Below, piece by piece: positions 1 to 8,846 of a stretch of 64,000 bases of DNA. The notes under the pieces are model-generated. The model was not told the origin of the DNA, made no database searches, and saw nothing but the letters and a program-made list of their open reading frames with translations. Both the position numbers and the translations under genes were made by a program. Where the stretch lies: NCBI GenBank assembly GCA_038526915.1, contig JBCBGF010000013.1:1-64000 (forward strand), written 5' to 3'. The first letter of the stretch is position 1, and each line of letters opens with the position of its first letter. This stretch comes from JBCBGF01 sp038526915. Lineage in GTDB: Bacteria; Pseudomonadota; Alphaproteobacteria; Rhodobacterales; Rhodobacteraceae.

Positions 1-77
1 CAGCCCCCGACCGCGGGTGGGGGCATAGCCCCCGCCCATGGGGGCGGTCGGGGGCTGCCCGGCGGTGCCCGCCGGGC
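1..77 (+). repeat. Family A palindromic repeat, copy A1
   Basis: Positions 1-14 pair perfectly with 44-57 (CAGCCCCCGACCGC with its complement), and 15-24 pair with 28-37 inside that loop. A second hairpin, GCCCGGCGG-tgc-CCGCCGGGC, follows at 57-77. The same two-part layout recurs near 20520, 24715, 29918 and 48571. It lies just past the 3' end of the minus-strand photolyase gene. It could be a REP-like element, a terminator or a structured RNA; no transposase is nearby. Confidence 0.85.
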
Positions 78-117
78 AAACCTCTACGTCCGCCGTTACA
101 CTCATTGTTCCACCGCC

Positions 118-1632
118 TTAAAGATCAAGACTCAACTGATTTGACGCGGGCTTCCTACGCTTCCTTGGTGCACGATCATTGACGAACCGGCCCGCACTAT
201 CCTTGCGGCTGGCGTGTTTCTCAATGACCTGCGCGGCCTCCGCCCGGAACTCTTCCCCTCGGCGCACGGCCCAGATCCGCTCCCGCGCCTCCCGCGCGGC
301 GCTGGCCACATCGACGATGGGCGGGGGATAGGCCAACATCCCGGCCCCCTCCCACCGCCACGGCTCTTGCAGGAACTGGTCCGGAACCTCCGCCAATTCG
401 GGGCACCAACGGCGGGTGAACACACCCTCGGGGTCCTGGTCCTTCCCTTGTTTCACAGGGTTATAGATCCGCACCGTGTTCATCCCCGTCGTGCCAGATT
501 GCATCTGCACCTGGGGCCAGTGGATCCCCGGCTCATAATCCGTGAACATCCGGGCCAGATGCGGCCCTGTCGCGCGCCAGTCGAGCCACAGGTGATAGCT
601 CGCCACCGCCATCAGCATCGAGCGCATCCGGAAATTGAGCCACCCCGTGGCAATCAGCGAGCGCATGCAGGCGTCGACAAAGGGGATCCCGGTCTCCCCC
701 TGCTCCCACGCCGCGCGGCGCAGCGGATCGTCGCCGCGCAGCCTCTCATAGGCCGAATGCAGGCAATGGGTCTCGATCCGGGGCTCGTCCTCCAGCTTTT
801 GCGTAAAGTGATCGCGCCAGGCGAGGCGGGACTGAAAGCTCTTGAGGCTCCCGCCCCACCCCTCGCGCGTGCCCTTCACCTCGCGCTGGCGGGCGGCGGT
901 GGCTTGAACGACTTCGCGTACCGTCATGGTTCCAAACGCAAAATGTGGGCTGAGGCGGGAACAGGCGGTGGCGCCTTCCAGCGGCGTGGACATCGCGCTG
1001 CGATAGGTGCGGCCGCGTTCGGTGAGGAACGAGCCGAGGAGTGACAGGGCGTGTTGCCGCCCACCGGGTTGGCGCTCAGTCAGGCCGTCGGGGGCGAGGC
1101 CGAGATCGGCGGCGGTTGGGATCGGGCCGGGGTCGATGTTCGCGACGGCGGGGATATGGTCGGGTGCGGCGACCTGCGGCTGGCGCATAAAGGCGTCGCG
1201 CTGTTTGGCCCAGCCGTCGCGCGAGGTAAGGCGGCGGACGACACCGTTTTGGTGGAGTTGATGCCAGGTAATCCCTTCGGCCCGCGCCCATCTGGCCACA
1301 GATTTGTCGCGCGCGTAGGTCCAGCGGTTGCCGGTTTCCTCGTGGCTGACAAGGGTGGTGACCCCAAACGCCGCCGCGATATCGCCCAGGGTCGCAACAG
1401 CCTCCCCGCGTCGCACAACAAGCGGCGCGCCGCACCGGGCGAGGTCCTGGCGCAGCTCGGCCAGGCTCTCGGCGATGAAGCTCCAATGGCGGTTGGACGC
1501 ATCGGGCAAGGCCCAGAGATCGGGTTCGGCGATATAGAGCGGGATCACCGGCTGGCCGAGCGAGAGCGCATGGGCCAGCGCGGGATGATCGGAGATCCGC
1601 AGATCGCGTTTGAACCAGAGGAGCGTCGTCAT
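118..1632 (-). CDS. Cryptochrome/DNA photolyase family protein
   Basis: The protein has the photolyase layout. An N-terminal Rossmann antenna-binding domain begins TTLLWFKRDLRISDHPAL, and a C-terminal helical FAD domain carries GIPFVDACMRSLIATGWLNF and WPQVQMQSGTTGMNTVRIYN. The last motif replaces the usual DFxPxxNNGGWQW stretch of class I CPD photolyases, so this is a divergent subgroup and its substrate (CPD, 6-4 product, or signalling only) cannot be told from sequence. The length of 504 residues is normal. The ATG at 1632 was chosen because conserved sequence starts right after it; an in-frame ATG nine codons upstream is possible. The last six residues, QLSLDL, match the hexapeptide form of the beta sliding clamp-binding motif. 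It is transcribed alone, away from the membrane genes behind it. Confidence 0.9.
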   Translation of the reverse strand: MTTLLWFKRDLRISDHPALAHALSLGQPVIPLYIAEPDLWALPDASNRHWSFIAESLAELRQDLARCGAPLVVRRGEAVATLGDIAAAFGVTTLVSHEETGNRWTYARDKSVARWARAEGITWHQLHQNGVVRRLTSRDGWAKQRDAFMRQPQVAAPDHIPAVANIDPGPIPTAADLGLAPDGLTERQPGGRQHALSLLGSFLTERGRTYRSAMSTPLEGATACSRLSPHFAFGTMTVREVVQATAARQREVKGTREGWGGSLKSFQSRLAWRDHFTQKLEDEPRIETHCLHSAYERLRGDDPLRRAAWEQGETGIPFVDACMRSLIATGWLNFRMRSMLMAVASYHLWLDWRATGPHLARMFTDYEPGIHWPQVQMQSGTTGMNTVRIYNPVKQGKDQDPEGVFTRRWCPELAEVPDQFLQEPWRWEGAGMLAYPPPIVDVASAAREARERIWAVRRGEEFRAEAAQVIEKHASRKDSAGRFVNDRAPRKRRKPASNQLSLDL

Positions 1633-1707
1633 TGGGAGGGAGGTAGGCAGAACGGACATGTCGTAAAGGGGAGCCGCGCCCTGACGCGGTCCCTCGCCCC
1701 GTGTGCC

Positions 1708-2703
1708 CTACTCTGCTGGAAGCGGGTGCCGCGCGGGGCGGCGGGGCCCGCGGTCGAAGAAGCGACCGAACCATGGGATCGCCACCAAAGCCTCCCGCAG
1801 GTTGAACACCTGCGGCGCAAAGGGCGACATCACAAAGAGCAAGCCGTTGATCAGGATATGCTGAGGGAATGTGATATCCATAAAGGTGAGCGTTCCAAGG
1901 TGGAACGCGATCAGGATCACGCCCCAAATCCGGTGCAGCGCGGGCCGGAACAGGATCGCAATCGCCACCAGCTCGACGAAATACAGCCCCAGATACAGTG
2001 GCCAACCAAGGATTGGTGTGTTGATGATGATCTCAGCCCAAAGAGGCTCGGACTGGGTCTCTAACGCACGCCGCGCGAGGGTTTGCGCCATGGCATCCGG
2101 CATGAAGCCGCCATATCCCCCAAGGGCCATGGCAAGCGTGGCATAGTAGACCTTGTAAAAGCCTGACAGCGTGTAGAAAAACAGGATCAGCGCCGGTGCG
2201 ATGGTAAAGGCGTAGAGAAAGAGGGTCCGTTGCCGGCGGTTGTCCCGCATGGCCTCTTTCGCACCCGAGGGTAGGAACAGAAAACAGACCGAGAGCCAGA
2301 ACCATTCATGGGCCCCATGGTGGATCGCACCAAACGAGTTAGGCCACGCGGTCAGTTGTAACAGCACAACCATGATCAGAACGCGCACCACCAGATAGCG
2401 CCACAGGAAGACACCCAGAAAACCAACGATCACATAGGCGTTGGCCAGGATCGTCGTGCTGATCTCGGCAGAGAAGGCGGGCATCCAAGCCAGCGGCCAC
2501 AGCAGATCCAGATCCGCCGGGTCGAGCGGTGTGTGCGATATTGACCGCGCCGCACTGTAAAACCACATGGCCGTGACGATGTAATACACCTGGACGATCG
2601 CGAAGGCCGCGTCGAACATCCTACGGTGCTCGCCCCAGCGCGCGGATTGGCGGCAAGGGCCGGCAAGCCGCCGACGGAAGGTGGCTTCCACTTGATCGAT
2701 CAT
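1708..2703 (-). CDS. HTTM-like polytopic membrane protein
   Basis: This protein of about 331 residues has many hydrophobic helices and short loops, with aromatic and His-rich turns such as SFGAIHHGAHEWFW and TFPQHILINGLLF. That resembles the HTTM (vitamin-K-dependent carboxylase-related) membrane family. The carboxylase active-site Lys cannot be assigned, so no enzymatic role is claimed. The ATG at 2703 overlaps the stop of the upstream gene by four bases (ATGA), showing translational coupling with the 2700-3215 gene. That partner probably acts with it at the membrane. The function is unknown, and the family call is moderately sure. Confidence 0.65.
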   Translation of the reverse strand: MIDQVEATFRRRLAGPCRQSARWGEHRRMFDAAFAIVQVYYIVTAMWFYSAARSISHTPLDPADLDLLWPLAWMPAFSAEISTTILANAYVIVGFLGVFLWRYLVVRVLIMVVLLQLTAWPNSFGAIHHGAHEWFWLSVCFLFLPSGAKEAMRDNRRQRTLFLYAFTIAPALILFFYTLSGFYKVYYATLAMALGGYGGFMPDAMAQTLARRALETQSEPLWAEIIINTPILGWPLYLGLYFVELVAIAILFRPALHRIWGVILIAFHLGTLTFMDITFPQHILINGLLFVMSPFAPQVFNLREALVAIPWFGRFFDRGPRRPARHPLPAE

Positions 2704-3215
2704 GATTGGTCCGCCGTTGAATGGGCTGTGCTGAAGTGGCGCTCGGTCACATGCCCGGTGTGCCACCGCTCAAGCGGATCGAACCGGATCACCATAATCT
2801 GGAAGTCAACCTCTTCATCGACTTGGAAGAAACTGGCGATGAACTCTTGCTCGCGTTCGGCAAAGCGCTCGGGGTCGGAACGCGAGACGGTCAGAAAACG
2901 CGCGGCCTTCAGCACCCCGGAATCCCGGCGTTGCGCAGCCGGAAAGATCTCGCCCAGCGAATAATAGTTCCGCGGTGGTGAATAGATTTCATCGCCTACG
3001 CGCGTCACCTCAACGACGACATCATGAACATCGTTCTTGACGATGCTGAACAGCGACCAGCTGAAAACCGGGAAGTACTCGCCCTTGTGCGCAAAATTCT
3101 TGCCGGCGAGTTGGACAGCAAAATATGCGCCAAAAAAAGAATGGCTGCAGATCTGAGAAGGGTCATGGTGCCTCTGCGAAATGCGCGGCGGCGCTTTGTG
3201 CCTCGCCTCTGGCAT
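2700..3215 (-). CDS. Hypothetical protein coupled to the HTTM-like gene
   Basis: This 171-residue protein has no family I recognise. A stretch near residues 45-60 (HKGEYFPVFSWSLFSIVKND) sits next to one hydrophobic segment, so the protein may have one membrane anchor and an outside domain. It ends four bases inside the start of the downstream HTTM-like gene, and the two form an operon. The first 25 residues are low in hydrophobicity and poorly convincing, so the true start may lie further downstream. I see no catalytic motif. Confidence 0.55.
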   Translation of the reverse strand: MPEARHKAPPRISQRHHDPSQICSHSFFGAYFAVQLAGKNFAHKGEYFPVFSWSLFSIVKNDVHDVVVEVTRVGDEIYSPPRNYYSLGEIFPAAQRRDSGVLKAARFLTVSRSDPERFAEREQEFIASFFQVDEEVDFQIMVIRFDPLERWHTGHVTERHFSTAHSTADQS

Positions 3216-3318
3216 AGGTCACAATTGTCCCTGAATTGGGGCTGGATTCAGGCAAAACCGAGACTGTGGCGACCCGGTCGGTTGTGGTGCGGGTCTCATG
3301 GTTTCAGAGCGCCCCCCG

Positions 3319-4005
3319 TTAAACCCCCTCGCACATCTCCATCCGCCGATAAAACACCGCCAGCGACTTGTCCCGCTCTGGCGCGAACCGCTCTCCCTCG
3401 CGCAGGTCTTCGATGCGGTCCACACGGAACATGCGAAAATCGGCGCGTAACTCGCACCAGCTCACCAGCGTCCAGACCTTGCCCCAGAACCACAGGCCAA
3501 GGGGCCGCACCACCCGCGTGGTGGGCGCATCCCCCTTGTCGCGGTAATCGAGTTCCAGCCGTACCCGCGCCTCGGCCGCCGCCTCCAGCTGGTCAAGCCG
3601 AGCACGCAAGGCATCCGACATCTCCCACGCAATCGCATGCACCGGCACAGACCGCGCGCGGTCGCGGGCCTCATCGGGCAGCACGGCCTCGATCTTCACA
3701 AGGGCCTCTTCCGCGCCTTGGGCCATCGCTGCCCCGCCCCAGGCCTTGAGCATGCGCGCGCCCGCGACCAGCGCCACGATCTCATCGCGCGTGAACATCA
3801 AGGGCGGCACGTCATAGCCTTCGTCCATGACATAGCCCACGCCCGCCTCGCCATCGATGGGCACGCCGGTGGATTGCAGCGTGGCGATGTCGCGGTAGAT
3901 CGTGCGTTCGGAGACTTCCAGCCGGTCGGCCAGCGCCTGCGCCGTGGTGAGCCGACCGCCGCGCAGGTATTGGACGATCTGCAACAGGCGGTCGGCGCGG
4001 CGCAT
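3319..4005 (-). CDS. YafY-type HTH / WYL-domain transcriptional regulator
   Basis: Residues 1-60 form a DeoR-like winged helix-turn-helix (LTTAQALADRLEVSERTIYR, followed by DIATLQSTGVPIDGEAGVGY). A WYL-type sensor domain follows, with LGLWFWGKVWTLVSWCELRA and a C-terminal DRIEDLREGERF. The length of 228 residues fits the YafY/YfjR family, whose WYL domain is thought to bind a ligand or nucleic acid. Its ATG shares one base with the TGA of the VOC gene just upstream (TGATG), so the two are co-translated. It may regulate that VOC gene or itself. The ligand is unknown. Confidence 0.88.
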   Translation of the reverse strand: MRRADRLLQIVQYLRGGRLTTAQALADRLEVSERTIYRDIATLQSTGVPIDGEAGVGYVMDEGYDVPPLMFTRDEIVALVAGARMLKAWGGAAMAQGAEEALVKIEAVLPDEARDRARSVPVHAIAWEMSDALRARLDQLEAAAEARVRLELDYRDKGDAPTTRVVRPLGLWFWGKVWTLVSWCELRADFRMFRVDRIEDLREGERFAPERDKSLAVFYRRMEMCEGV

Positions 4006-4385
4006 CAGGGGGTGGCCTCGAAGAATCCGATGGAGTTGCCGAACGGATCCTTGCAGTAAACAAACCGGCCTGCGGGGATCGCGATGGGTTCGGACAGAAC
4101 CTGCCCGCCGGCATCCCAGACGCGGGCCACGACCTCCTCCAGCGCGCCTCCCGCGGCCAGATGAATGGTCGGGCCCTCGCCATCTTTGGCAGGAGTGCCG
4201 GGATAGAGGTGTCCGGCCACGCCGGTCTCGGGATCGGCGGGCTTGAAGACGGCCATCGGGTTTGGGCCCGACGTGTCGATAGTGAGCGAAGCCCCTGTAA
4301 CTTTGGCATAAAACGCAATCGCGCGGTCCATGTCGGTGACTGGGATCTCAGCCCAGACGGTGAAGTGTTGGGGTTGATAGGTCAT
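4005..4385 (-). CDS. VOC family (glyoxalase/bleomycin-resistance fold) protein
   Basis: The 126-residue protein has two beta-alpha-beta-beta-beta units typical of the VOC fold: FTVWAEIPVTDMDRAIAFYA at the start and GGRFVYCKDPFGNSIGFFE-like sequence at the end. The likely metal-site positions include the early His and the late Glu (GFFEATP). Substrates of this family vary widely and cannot be assigned. The ATG at 4385 starts the conserved fold, whereas the frame extended upstream gives non-conserved sequence. It is the first gene of a two-gene unit with the YafY-type regulator. Confidence 0.85.
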   Translation of the reverse strand: MTYQPQHFTVWAEIPVTDMDRAIAFYAKVTGASLTIDTSGPNPMAVFKPADPETGVAGHLYPGTPAKDGEGPTIHLAAGGALEEVVARVWDAGGQVLSEPIAIPAGRFVYCKDPFGNSIGFFEATP

Positions 4386-4588
4386 GTGTGCGTCCTTGGC
4401 AGAATACTCGGTGAGAGCGGTATTGCACAGGGCTGCTGACAGCGTGATGTCAGGAGGGTTGGGGATGCGCGAGGTTCTGCGCGCGGCGGACACTTTCATA
4501 GGTGGTGGCTGGCGCCACAGCGGCATTGACGCAAAGGCAACCAGAGGCTTAGCTGATCGCATTTATTTCAGAAAGGGATATCCTGCGT

Positions 4589-4924
4589 ATGTCCGACAAC
4601 GACACAGATTTTAAGCAAGAGATCGATCAGATGATTGCGCGGATTGATGCCGCATTGGAAGCGCAGACGGCAGTTGTGACCCTTGAGAGGCTGCCGGACA
4701 TCGCCACCGGCGCCGTGCAATCTGACGTAACGACTGTCGGATCAGGCGAAACCATGACGTTGCAGCTTGAGGCCGCACGCCTGATGTTGAGTGCCATGTC
4801 CGCGACGATGCTCGGCGAATGCAGGGCGGAGGAACCGTTCAAACCCCTGCGTCCGATCATCGACGAGCACGGCAAATTCAAATGGTGCTGCACACACACG
4901 CCGCCCCATTGCTCGGGCGGATAG
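4589..4924 (+). CDS. Hypothetical protein, first of an unknown pair
   Basis: This soluble, acidic protein of 111 residues has an N-terminal helical stretch (SDNDTDFKQEIDQMIARIDA) and a C-terminal Cys/His cluster (KWCCTHTPPHCSGG) that could bind a metal. I recognise no family. A purine-rich ribosome site (AAAGGGAT) precedes the ATG. The stop is three bases before the start of the membrane protein gene at 4928, so the two are very likely co-transcribed. The upstream 200 bases (4386-4588) hold no other convincing gene. Confidence 0.6.
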   Translation: MSDNDTDFKQEIDQMIARIDAALEAQTAVVTLERLPDIATGAVQSDVTTVGSGETMTLQLEAARLMLSAMSATMLGECRAEEPFKPLRPIIDEHGKFKWCCTHTPPHCSGG

Positions 4925-4927
4925 GCG

Positions 4928-5593
4928 ATGTTTTCTGGACTGCTGGATGGGAAGTTCCAGGCCGCGCTGTTTTCGCTGATCTCGGTTGTGACGGGCGCTG
5001 GGATCTATCTTAATCGCCCATGGGAGCAGGTGACATCGCTGAACCCTTTGACCTGGCCGCTGTGGCTACAGGGTGCGGCAGGGCTGGTGCTTGCCGGAAT
5101 CGTCCTGCCGAAGATCGGCGGCCAAGTGATCAGGTCTGTTCCCCGTTGGGGCCTTTTGTTGATCGAAGCGCGAATCTTTTGGGTGATCTTCGTACTGTCA
5201 GCCATGGTGACGGTGGGCCTATTCGCGACCGAGCTGTTGGCCACTGGGGACGACGATCCGGCCGATCGCACTGCGGCACTGGGGGCCGTCGAAAAGGCAC
5301 TGACAGCCGTCATCACAGCCTTCGCAGTGGCGTTGGTTGGGGAAAACACCGCCTCGAGCATGGCGAAAACCAGCCGCAAATTCTTCGGCGAGGCGTTTAA
5401 GGGATACGGTAAAGATGTGACCGATCCCGGGGAAAAAGTGTTCGCGCGGATGATTGGGCAGGCCGTATTCTCGGAAGAGTTCACGCCCGAGGCGGAAAAG
5501 AACCGCGATGGCTCGAAACCGGAAGGGGCCTCTGGCTGGGGATGGGACGCGCGGTGGTCACGCGCCAAGACCATCGCCGCAAACCTGCGCTAA
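4928..5593 (+). CDS. Hypothetical membrane protein, second of an unknown pair
   Basis: The protein has 221 residues. Hydrophobic segments lie at about residues 12-28, 42-62, 76-102 and 125-142, followed by a soluble Lys/Glu-rich C-terminal third (SSMAKTSRKFFGEAFKGYGK onward). This suggests an inner-membrane protein with a cytoplasmic tail. I recognise no family and no catalytic motif. It directly follows the Cys/His-tailed gene at 4589-4924, which may be its soluble partner. The downstream gene is separated by about 70 bases and begins a new unit. Confidence 0.6.
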   Translation: MFSGLLDGKFQAALFSLISVVTGAGIYLNRPWEQVTSLNPLTWPLWLQGAAGLVLAGIVLPKIGGQVIRSVPRWGLLLIEARIFWVIFVLSAMVTVGLFATELLATGDDDPADRTAALGAVEKALTAVITAFAVALVGENTASSMAKTSRKFFGEAFKGYGKDVTDPGEKVFARMIGQAVFSEEFTPEAEKNRDGSKPEGASGWGWDARWSRAKTIAANLR

Positions 5594-5626
5594 GACCGCC
5601 TGCCATTTGGCGCCCCTGCCCCCCAT

Positions 5627-5689
5627 GCTACACTTCGGCCACTCAACCCCACCGGAGCCCCCATGCGCAACGCCGCCCCGCAAGCTGTC
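5627..5689 (+). repeat. Duplicated translation-initiation segment, copy 1
   Basis: These 63 bases match 6258-6320 at about 53 of 63 positions without gaps, offset 631. The copy spans 36 bases of leader, the GGAG ribosome site and the first nine codons of the lipoprotein gene. Both copies have the same spacing and reading frame. Confidence 0.8.
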
Positions 5690-6184
5690 CTTCTTGTGAC
5701 GCTCGCCGCCGCAATCCTAGCCTGTGCACCGCGCGATACCGTGGGCAAACCCGCCCTTGGGGTGTCGGCCACGACAGAGCACGTGCCGTCGCCAGAAGGC
5801 GAAGGAATCATCGTTCGAATTGTGAACTCGGGTTTGGAACCGGTCTGCGTTCAAGTCTGGCAAGACCCGGGTAGCAATATTCAACTGATTGACAGCCAAA
5901 CACGCGCGCCCGTCCAGAGGCTTGTCGGCCAAGGTGAACCTGTCGAGTTTGCCTATTCCGTACCGACCGAGGAATTGCGCCCGGGCGATGAGATTACCTA
6001 CACGTCAGTCCTGAACCCCGAGGTCTACGTTGTCGCGCCGGAGCAATGGGTCCGCGCTGTTGCGAGTTTCCTTGTAATCCCCTGTGACGAGCGTGATGCC
6101 GAAGGCGGGATCACATTCAATAGCAGTCATTTTGGACGTTCTGAGGGCGTAACCTCGTCGGAAAGCACCGCCTTTAGGCTCTAA
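5663..6184 (+). CDS. Putative lipoprotein of unknown function
   Basis: The 173-residue protein starts with a hydrophobic signal (residues 8-20) ending in ILAC, a likely lipobox, so Cys21 would carry the lipid and the rest would sit in the periplasm. The mature part is beta-rich, without repeats, and I do not recognise it. The first nine codons and the leader closely resemble those of the next gene, pepN, which suggests that one start region was copied from the other. It stands alone between a membrane gene and pepN, all on the plus strand. Confidence 0.65.
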   Translation: MRNAAPQAVLLVTLAAAILACAPRDTVGKPALGVSATTEHVPSPEGEGIIVRIVNSGLEPVCVQVWQDPGSNIQLIDSQTRAPVQRLVGQGEPVEFAYSVPTEELRPGDEITYTSVLNPEVYVVAPEQWVRAVASFLVIPCDERDAEGGITFNSSHFGRSEGVTSSESTAFRL

Positions 6185-6257
6185 CCTCTATCGCGGACCG
6201 ATGTGATGCCTGATCGGAACCACCACGCCCCCCCCACTTGCACCCCAGCGCCCTTGG

Positions 6258-6320
6258 GCTACACCTTGGCCGGTCAACCATACCGGAGCCCCCATGCGCG
6301 ACGCCGCCCCTCAGCCTGTC
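6258..6320 (+). repeat. Duplicated translation-initiation segment, copy 2
   Basis: This is the partner of 5627-5689. It covers the pepN leader, the GGAG ribosome site and the first nine codons. The conserved block ACCGGAGCCCCCATGCGC is identical in both copies. Confidence 0.8.
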
Positions 6321-8846
6321 TACCTCGCCGATTACACGCCGCCTGCCTATCTGGTCGATGACGTTCACCTGACCTTTCGGCTGGCGCCGAAGAAGACGCG
6401 GGTGACAAGCCGGATCGCGTTTCGCCCGAACCCCGAGGCGGTGACGACGGCGTTTGAGTTGCACGGGGAAAATCTGACCCTTGTCGCCGCCAAGATCGAC
6501 GGGGCCGCGATCACGCCGGTGATTGAGGACGGGTTCCTCAAGGCCGAGGTGCCGGATGCGCCGTTTGTCTTTGAGGCGGAGGTGGAGATCGACCCTTCGG
6601 CCAACACGGCGCTCGAAGGGCTTTACATGTCGAACGGTATGTATTGCACCCAATGCGAGGCCGAGGGGTTTCGCAAGATCACCTTCTACCCCGACCGCCC
6701 CGATGTGATGGCGCCGTTCACCGTGCGGATCGAGGGCGATCTGCCGGTGCTTTTGTCCAACGGGAACCCGACGGCTCAGGGGGATGGCTGGGCCGAGTGG
6801 CACGATCCGTGGCCGAAGCCCGCCTATCTGTTCGCCCTTGTCGCAGGCGATCTGGTGGCGCATTCGGACCATTTCACCACGGCCTCGGGTCGCGCAGTGG
6901 CGCTCAATGTCTGGGTGCGCCCCGGGGATGAAGGGAAATGCGCCTATGCGATGGATGCGCTGAAGCGGTCCATGCGCTGGGATGAAGAGGTCTATGGCCG
7001 CGAATACGACCTCGACGTGTTCAACATCGTGGCCGTGGACGATTTCAACATGGGCGCGATGGAGAATAAGGGGCTGAATATCTTCAACTCCAAATACGTA
7101 CTGGCCTCGCCCGAGACAGCGACGGATCGGGACTATGAGTTCATCGAGTCGATTGTCGCGCATGAGTACTTCCACAACTGGACGGGCAACCGGATCACCT
7201 GCCGCGACTGGTTCCAGCTGTGTCTGAAAGAAGGGCTGACAGTGTTCCGGGATCAGCAGTTCTCGGGCGATCAGCGGAGCCATGCGGTGAAGCGGATCGA
7301 CGATGTGCTGGGCCTGCGCGGGCGGCAATTTCGCGAGGATACAGGGCCCCTGGCGCATCCCGTGCGGCCCGCGAGCTTTGTTGAGATCAACAACTTCTAT
7401 ACGTCCACCGTCTATGAAAAGGGCGCCGAGGTGATCGGCATGCTGAAGACGCTTGTGGGCGATGAGGGGTATGCAAAGGCGCTCGATCTGTATTTCGAGC
7501 GGCATGATGGCGATGCGGCGACGATCGAGGACTGGCTCAAGGTGTTCGAGGATGCCACGGGCCGCGATCTGACCCAGTTCGCGCGGTGGTATAGCCAAGC
7601 GGGGACGCCGCGGCTGTCGGTGGTGGAAGCATATGATGACGGCACCTACACCCTGACCTTCACCCAAACCACGGCCCCCACCCCGGGCCAGCCCGAGAAG
7701 CTGCCCCAGGTGTTGCCGATTGCGGTGGGCCTCCTGAACCCCAACGGCGATGAGGTCGTCCCCACCACCGTGCTCGAGATGACCGAGGCCACCCAGTCCT
7801 TCACGTTCGACGGGCTGGCCGCCAAACCCATCCCCTCGATCCTGCGCAACTTCTCGGCGCCCGTGATCCTCGACCGTGAGAGCACGGCAGAGGAACGCGC
7901 GTTCCTGCTGGCCCACGACACCGACCCGTTCAACAAGTGGGAGGCCGGGCGGCAATTGGCCAAGGACGTGCTGGTCGCCATGGTCCGCGATGGCGCGGCC
8001 CCCGGTCCCGCCTATCTGAATGCGCTCGAAATGGTCGCGCGCGACGACACGCTGGATCCGGCCTTCCGCGCGCTGGCGCTGCAACTGCCGTCCGAGGATG
8101 ACATGGCACAGACGCTGTTCGATGCGGGCACCACGCCTGATCCTACCGCGATCCACGAGGCGCGCGAAAAGGTGGCCGATGCGCTGGCCCAGCATCTGAG
8201 CGGCGTGCTGCCCGAGATCTACGAGGCGATGAACCTCCCCGGCCCCTACACGCCCGACCCCAAGGCGGCCGGTTGCCGGGCGCTCAGGGCCACCGCACTT
8301 GGCCTGCTGACCCGGCTCGACGGCGGCAAACTGGCCGAGGCGCAGTTCCGGGCCGCGGACAATATGACCGAGGAACTCGGCGCACTCGCCTGCCTCCTCT
8401 CCGCCGGCACCGGGGCCGAGGCGGTGGCCAGCTTCTACCGCCGTTGGTCCAAGGACCGGCTCGTCATGGACAAGTGGTTCTCGCTGCAAATCGCCCGCGC
8501 CAAGCCGGACCACGCCACCGAGACCACCCGCCGCCTGACCGAGCACCCCGATTTCGACTGGAAGAACCCCAACCGCTTCCGATCCGTGCTGGGCGCGCTG
8601 GCCACGAACACCGCAGGTTTCCACCACCCCTCGGGAGCGGCTTATGCGCTGGTGGCCGACTGGCTGATCAAGCTCGATCCGCTGAACCCGCAGACGACCG
8701 CGCGCATGACCACGATGTTCGAGACCTGGCGGCGTTATGACGGTGACCGGCAGGGGATGATGCGCGATGCCCTGAGCCGGATTGCGGCGACCCCCGGCCT
8801 CAGCCGCGACACGACCGAGATGGTGGGCCGCATTCTTGGCGACTGA
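6294..8846 (+). CDS. pepN: Aminopeptidase N (M1 family zinc metallopeptidase)
   Basis: The enzyme removes N-terminal residues from peptides in the cytoplasm. The zinc site HEYFH is at residues 290-294, with the third ligand Glu313 in KEGLTVF. The substrate-anchoring GAMEN motif is at about 254-258 (MGAMENKGLNIFN). An N-terminal beta domain and a long helical C-terminal domain bring it to 850 residues, close to E. coli PepN. The start follows a GGAG site five bases upstream. The leader and first codons duplicate those of the lipoprotein gene before it. The 3' end slightly overlaps the next gene, suggesting coupling. Confidence 0.97.
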   Translation: MRDAAPQPVYLADYTPPAYLVDDVHLTFRLAPKKTRVTSRIAFRPNPEAVTTAFELHGENLTLVAAKIDGAAITPVIEDGFLKAEVPDAPFVFEAEVEIDPSANTALEGLYMSNGMYCTQCEAEGFRKITFYPDRPDVMAPFTVRIEGDLPVLLSNGNPTAQGDGWAEWHDPWPKPAYLFALVAGDLVAHSDHFTTASGRAVALNVWVRPGDEGKCAYAMDALKRSMRWDEEVYGREYDLDVFNIVAVDDFNMGAMENKGLNIFNSKYVLASPETATDRDYEFIESIVAHEYFHNWTGNRITCRDWFQLCLKEGLTVFRDQQFSGDQRSHAVKRIDDVLGLRGRQFREDTGPLAHPVRPASFVEINNFYTSTVYEKGAEVIGMLKTLVGDEGYAKALDLYFERHDGDAATIEDWLKVFEDATGRDLTQFARWYSQAGTPRLSVVEAYDDGTYTLTFTQTTAPTPGQPEKLPQVLPIAVGLLNPNGDEVVPTTVLEMTEATQSFTFDGLAAKPIPSILRNFSAPVILDRESTAEERAFLLAHDTDPFNKWEAGRQLAKDVLVAMVRDGAAPGPAYLNALEMVARDDTLDPAFRALALQLPSEDDMAQTLFDAGTTPDPTAIHEAREKVADALAQHLSGVLPEIYEAMNLPGPYTPDPKAAGCRALRATALGLLTRLDGGKLAEAQFRAADNMTEELGALACLLSAGTGAEAVASFYRRWSKDRLVMDKWFSLQIARAKPDHATETTRRLTEHPDFDWKNPNRFRSVLGALATNTAGFHHPSGAAYALVADWLIKLDPLNPQTTARMTTMFETWRRYDGDRQGMMRDALSRIAATPGLSRDTTEMVGRILGD

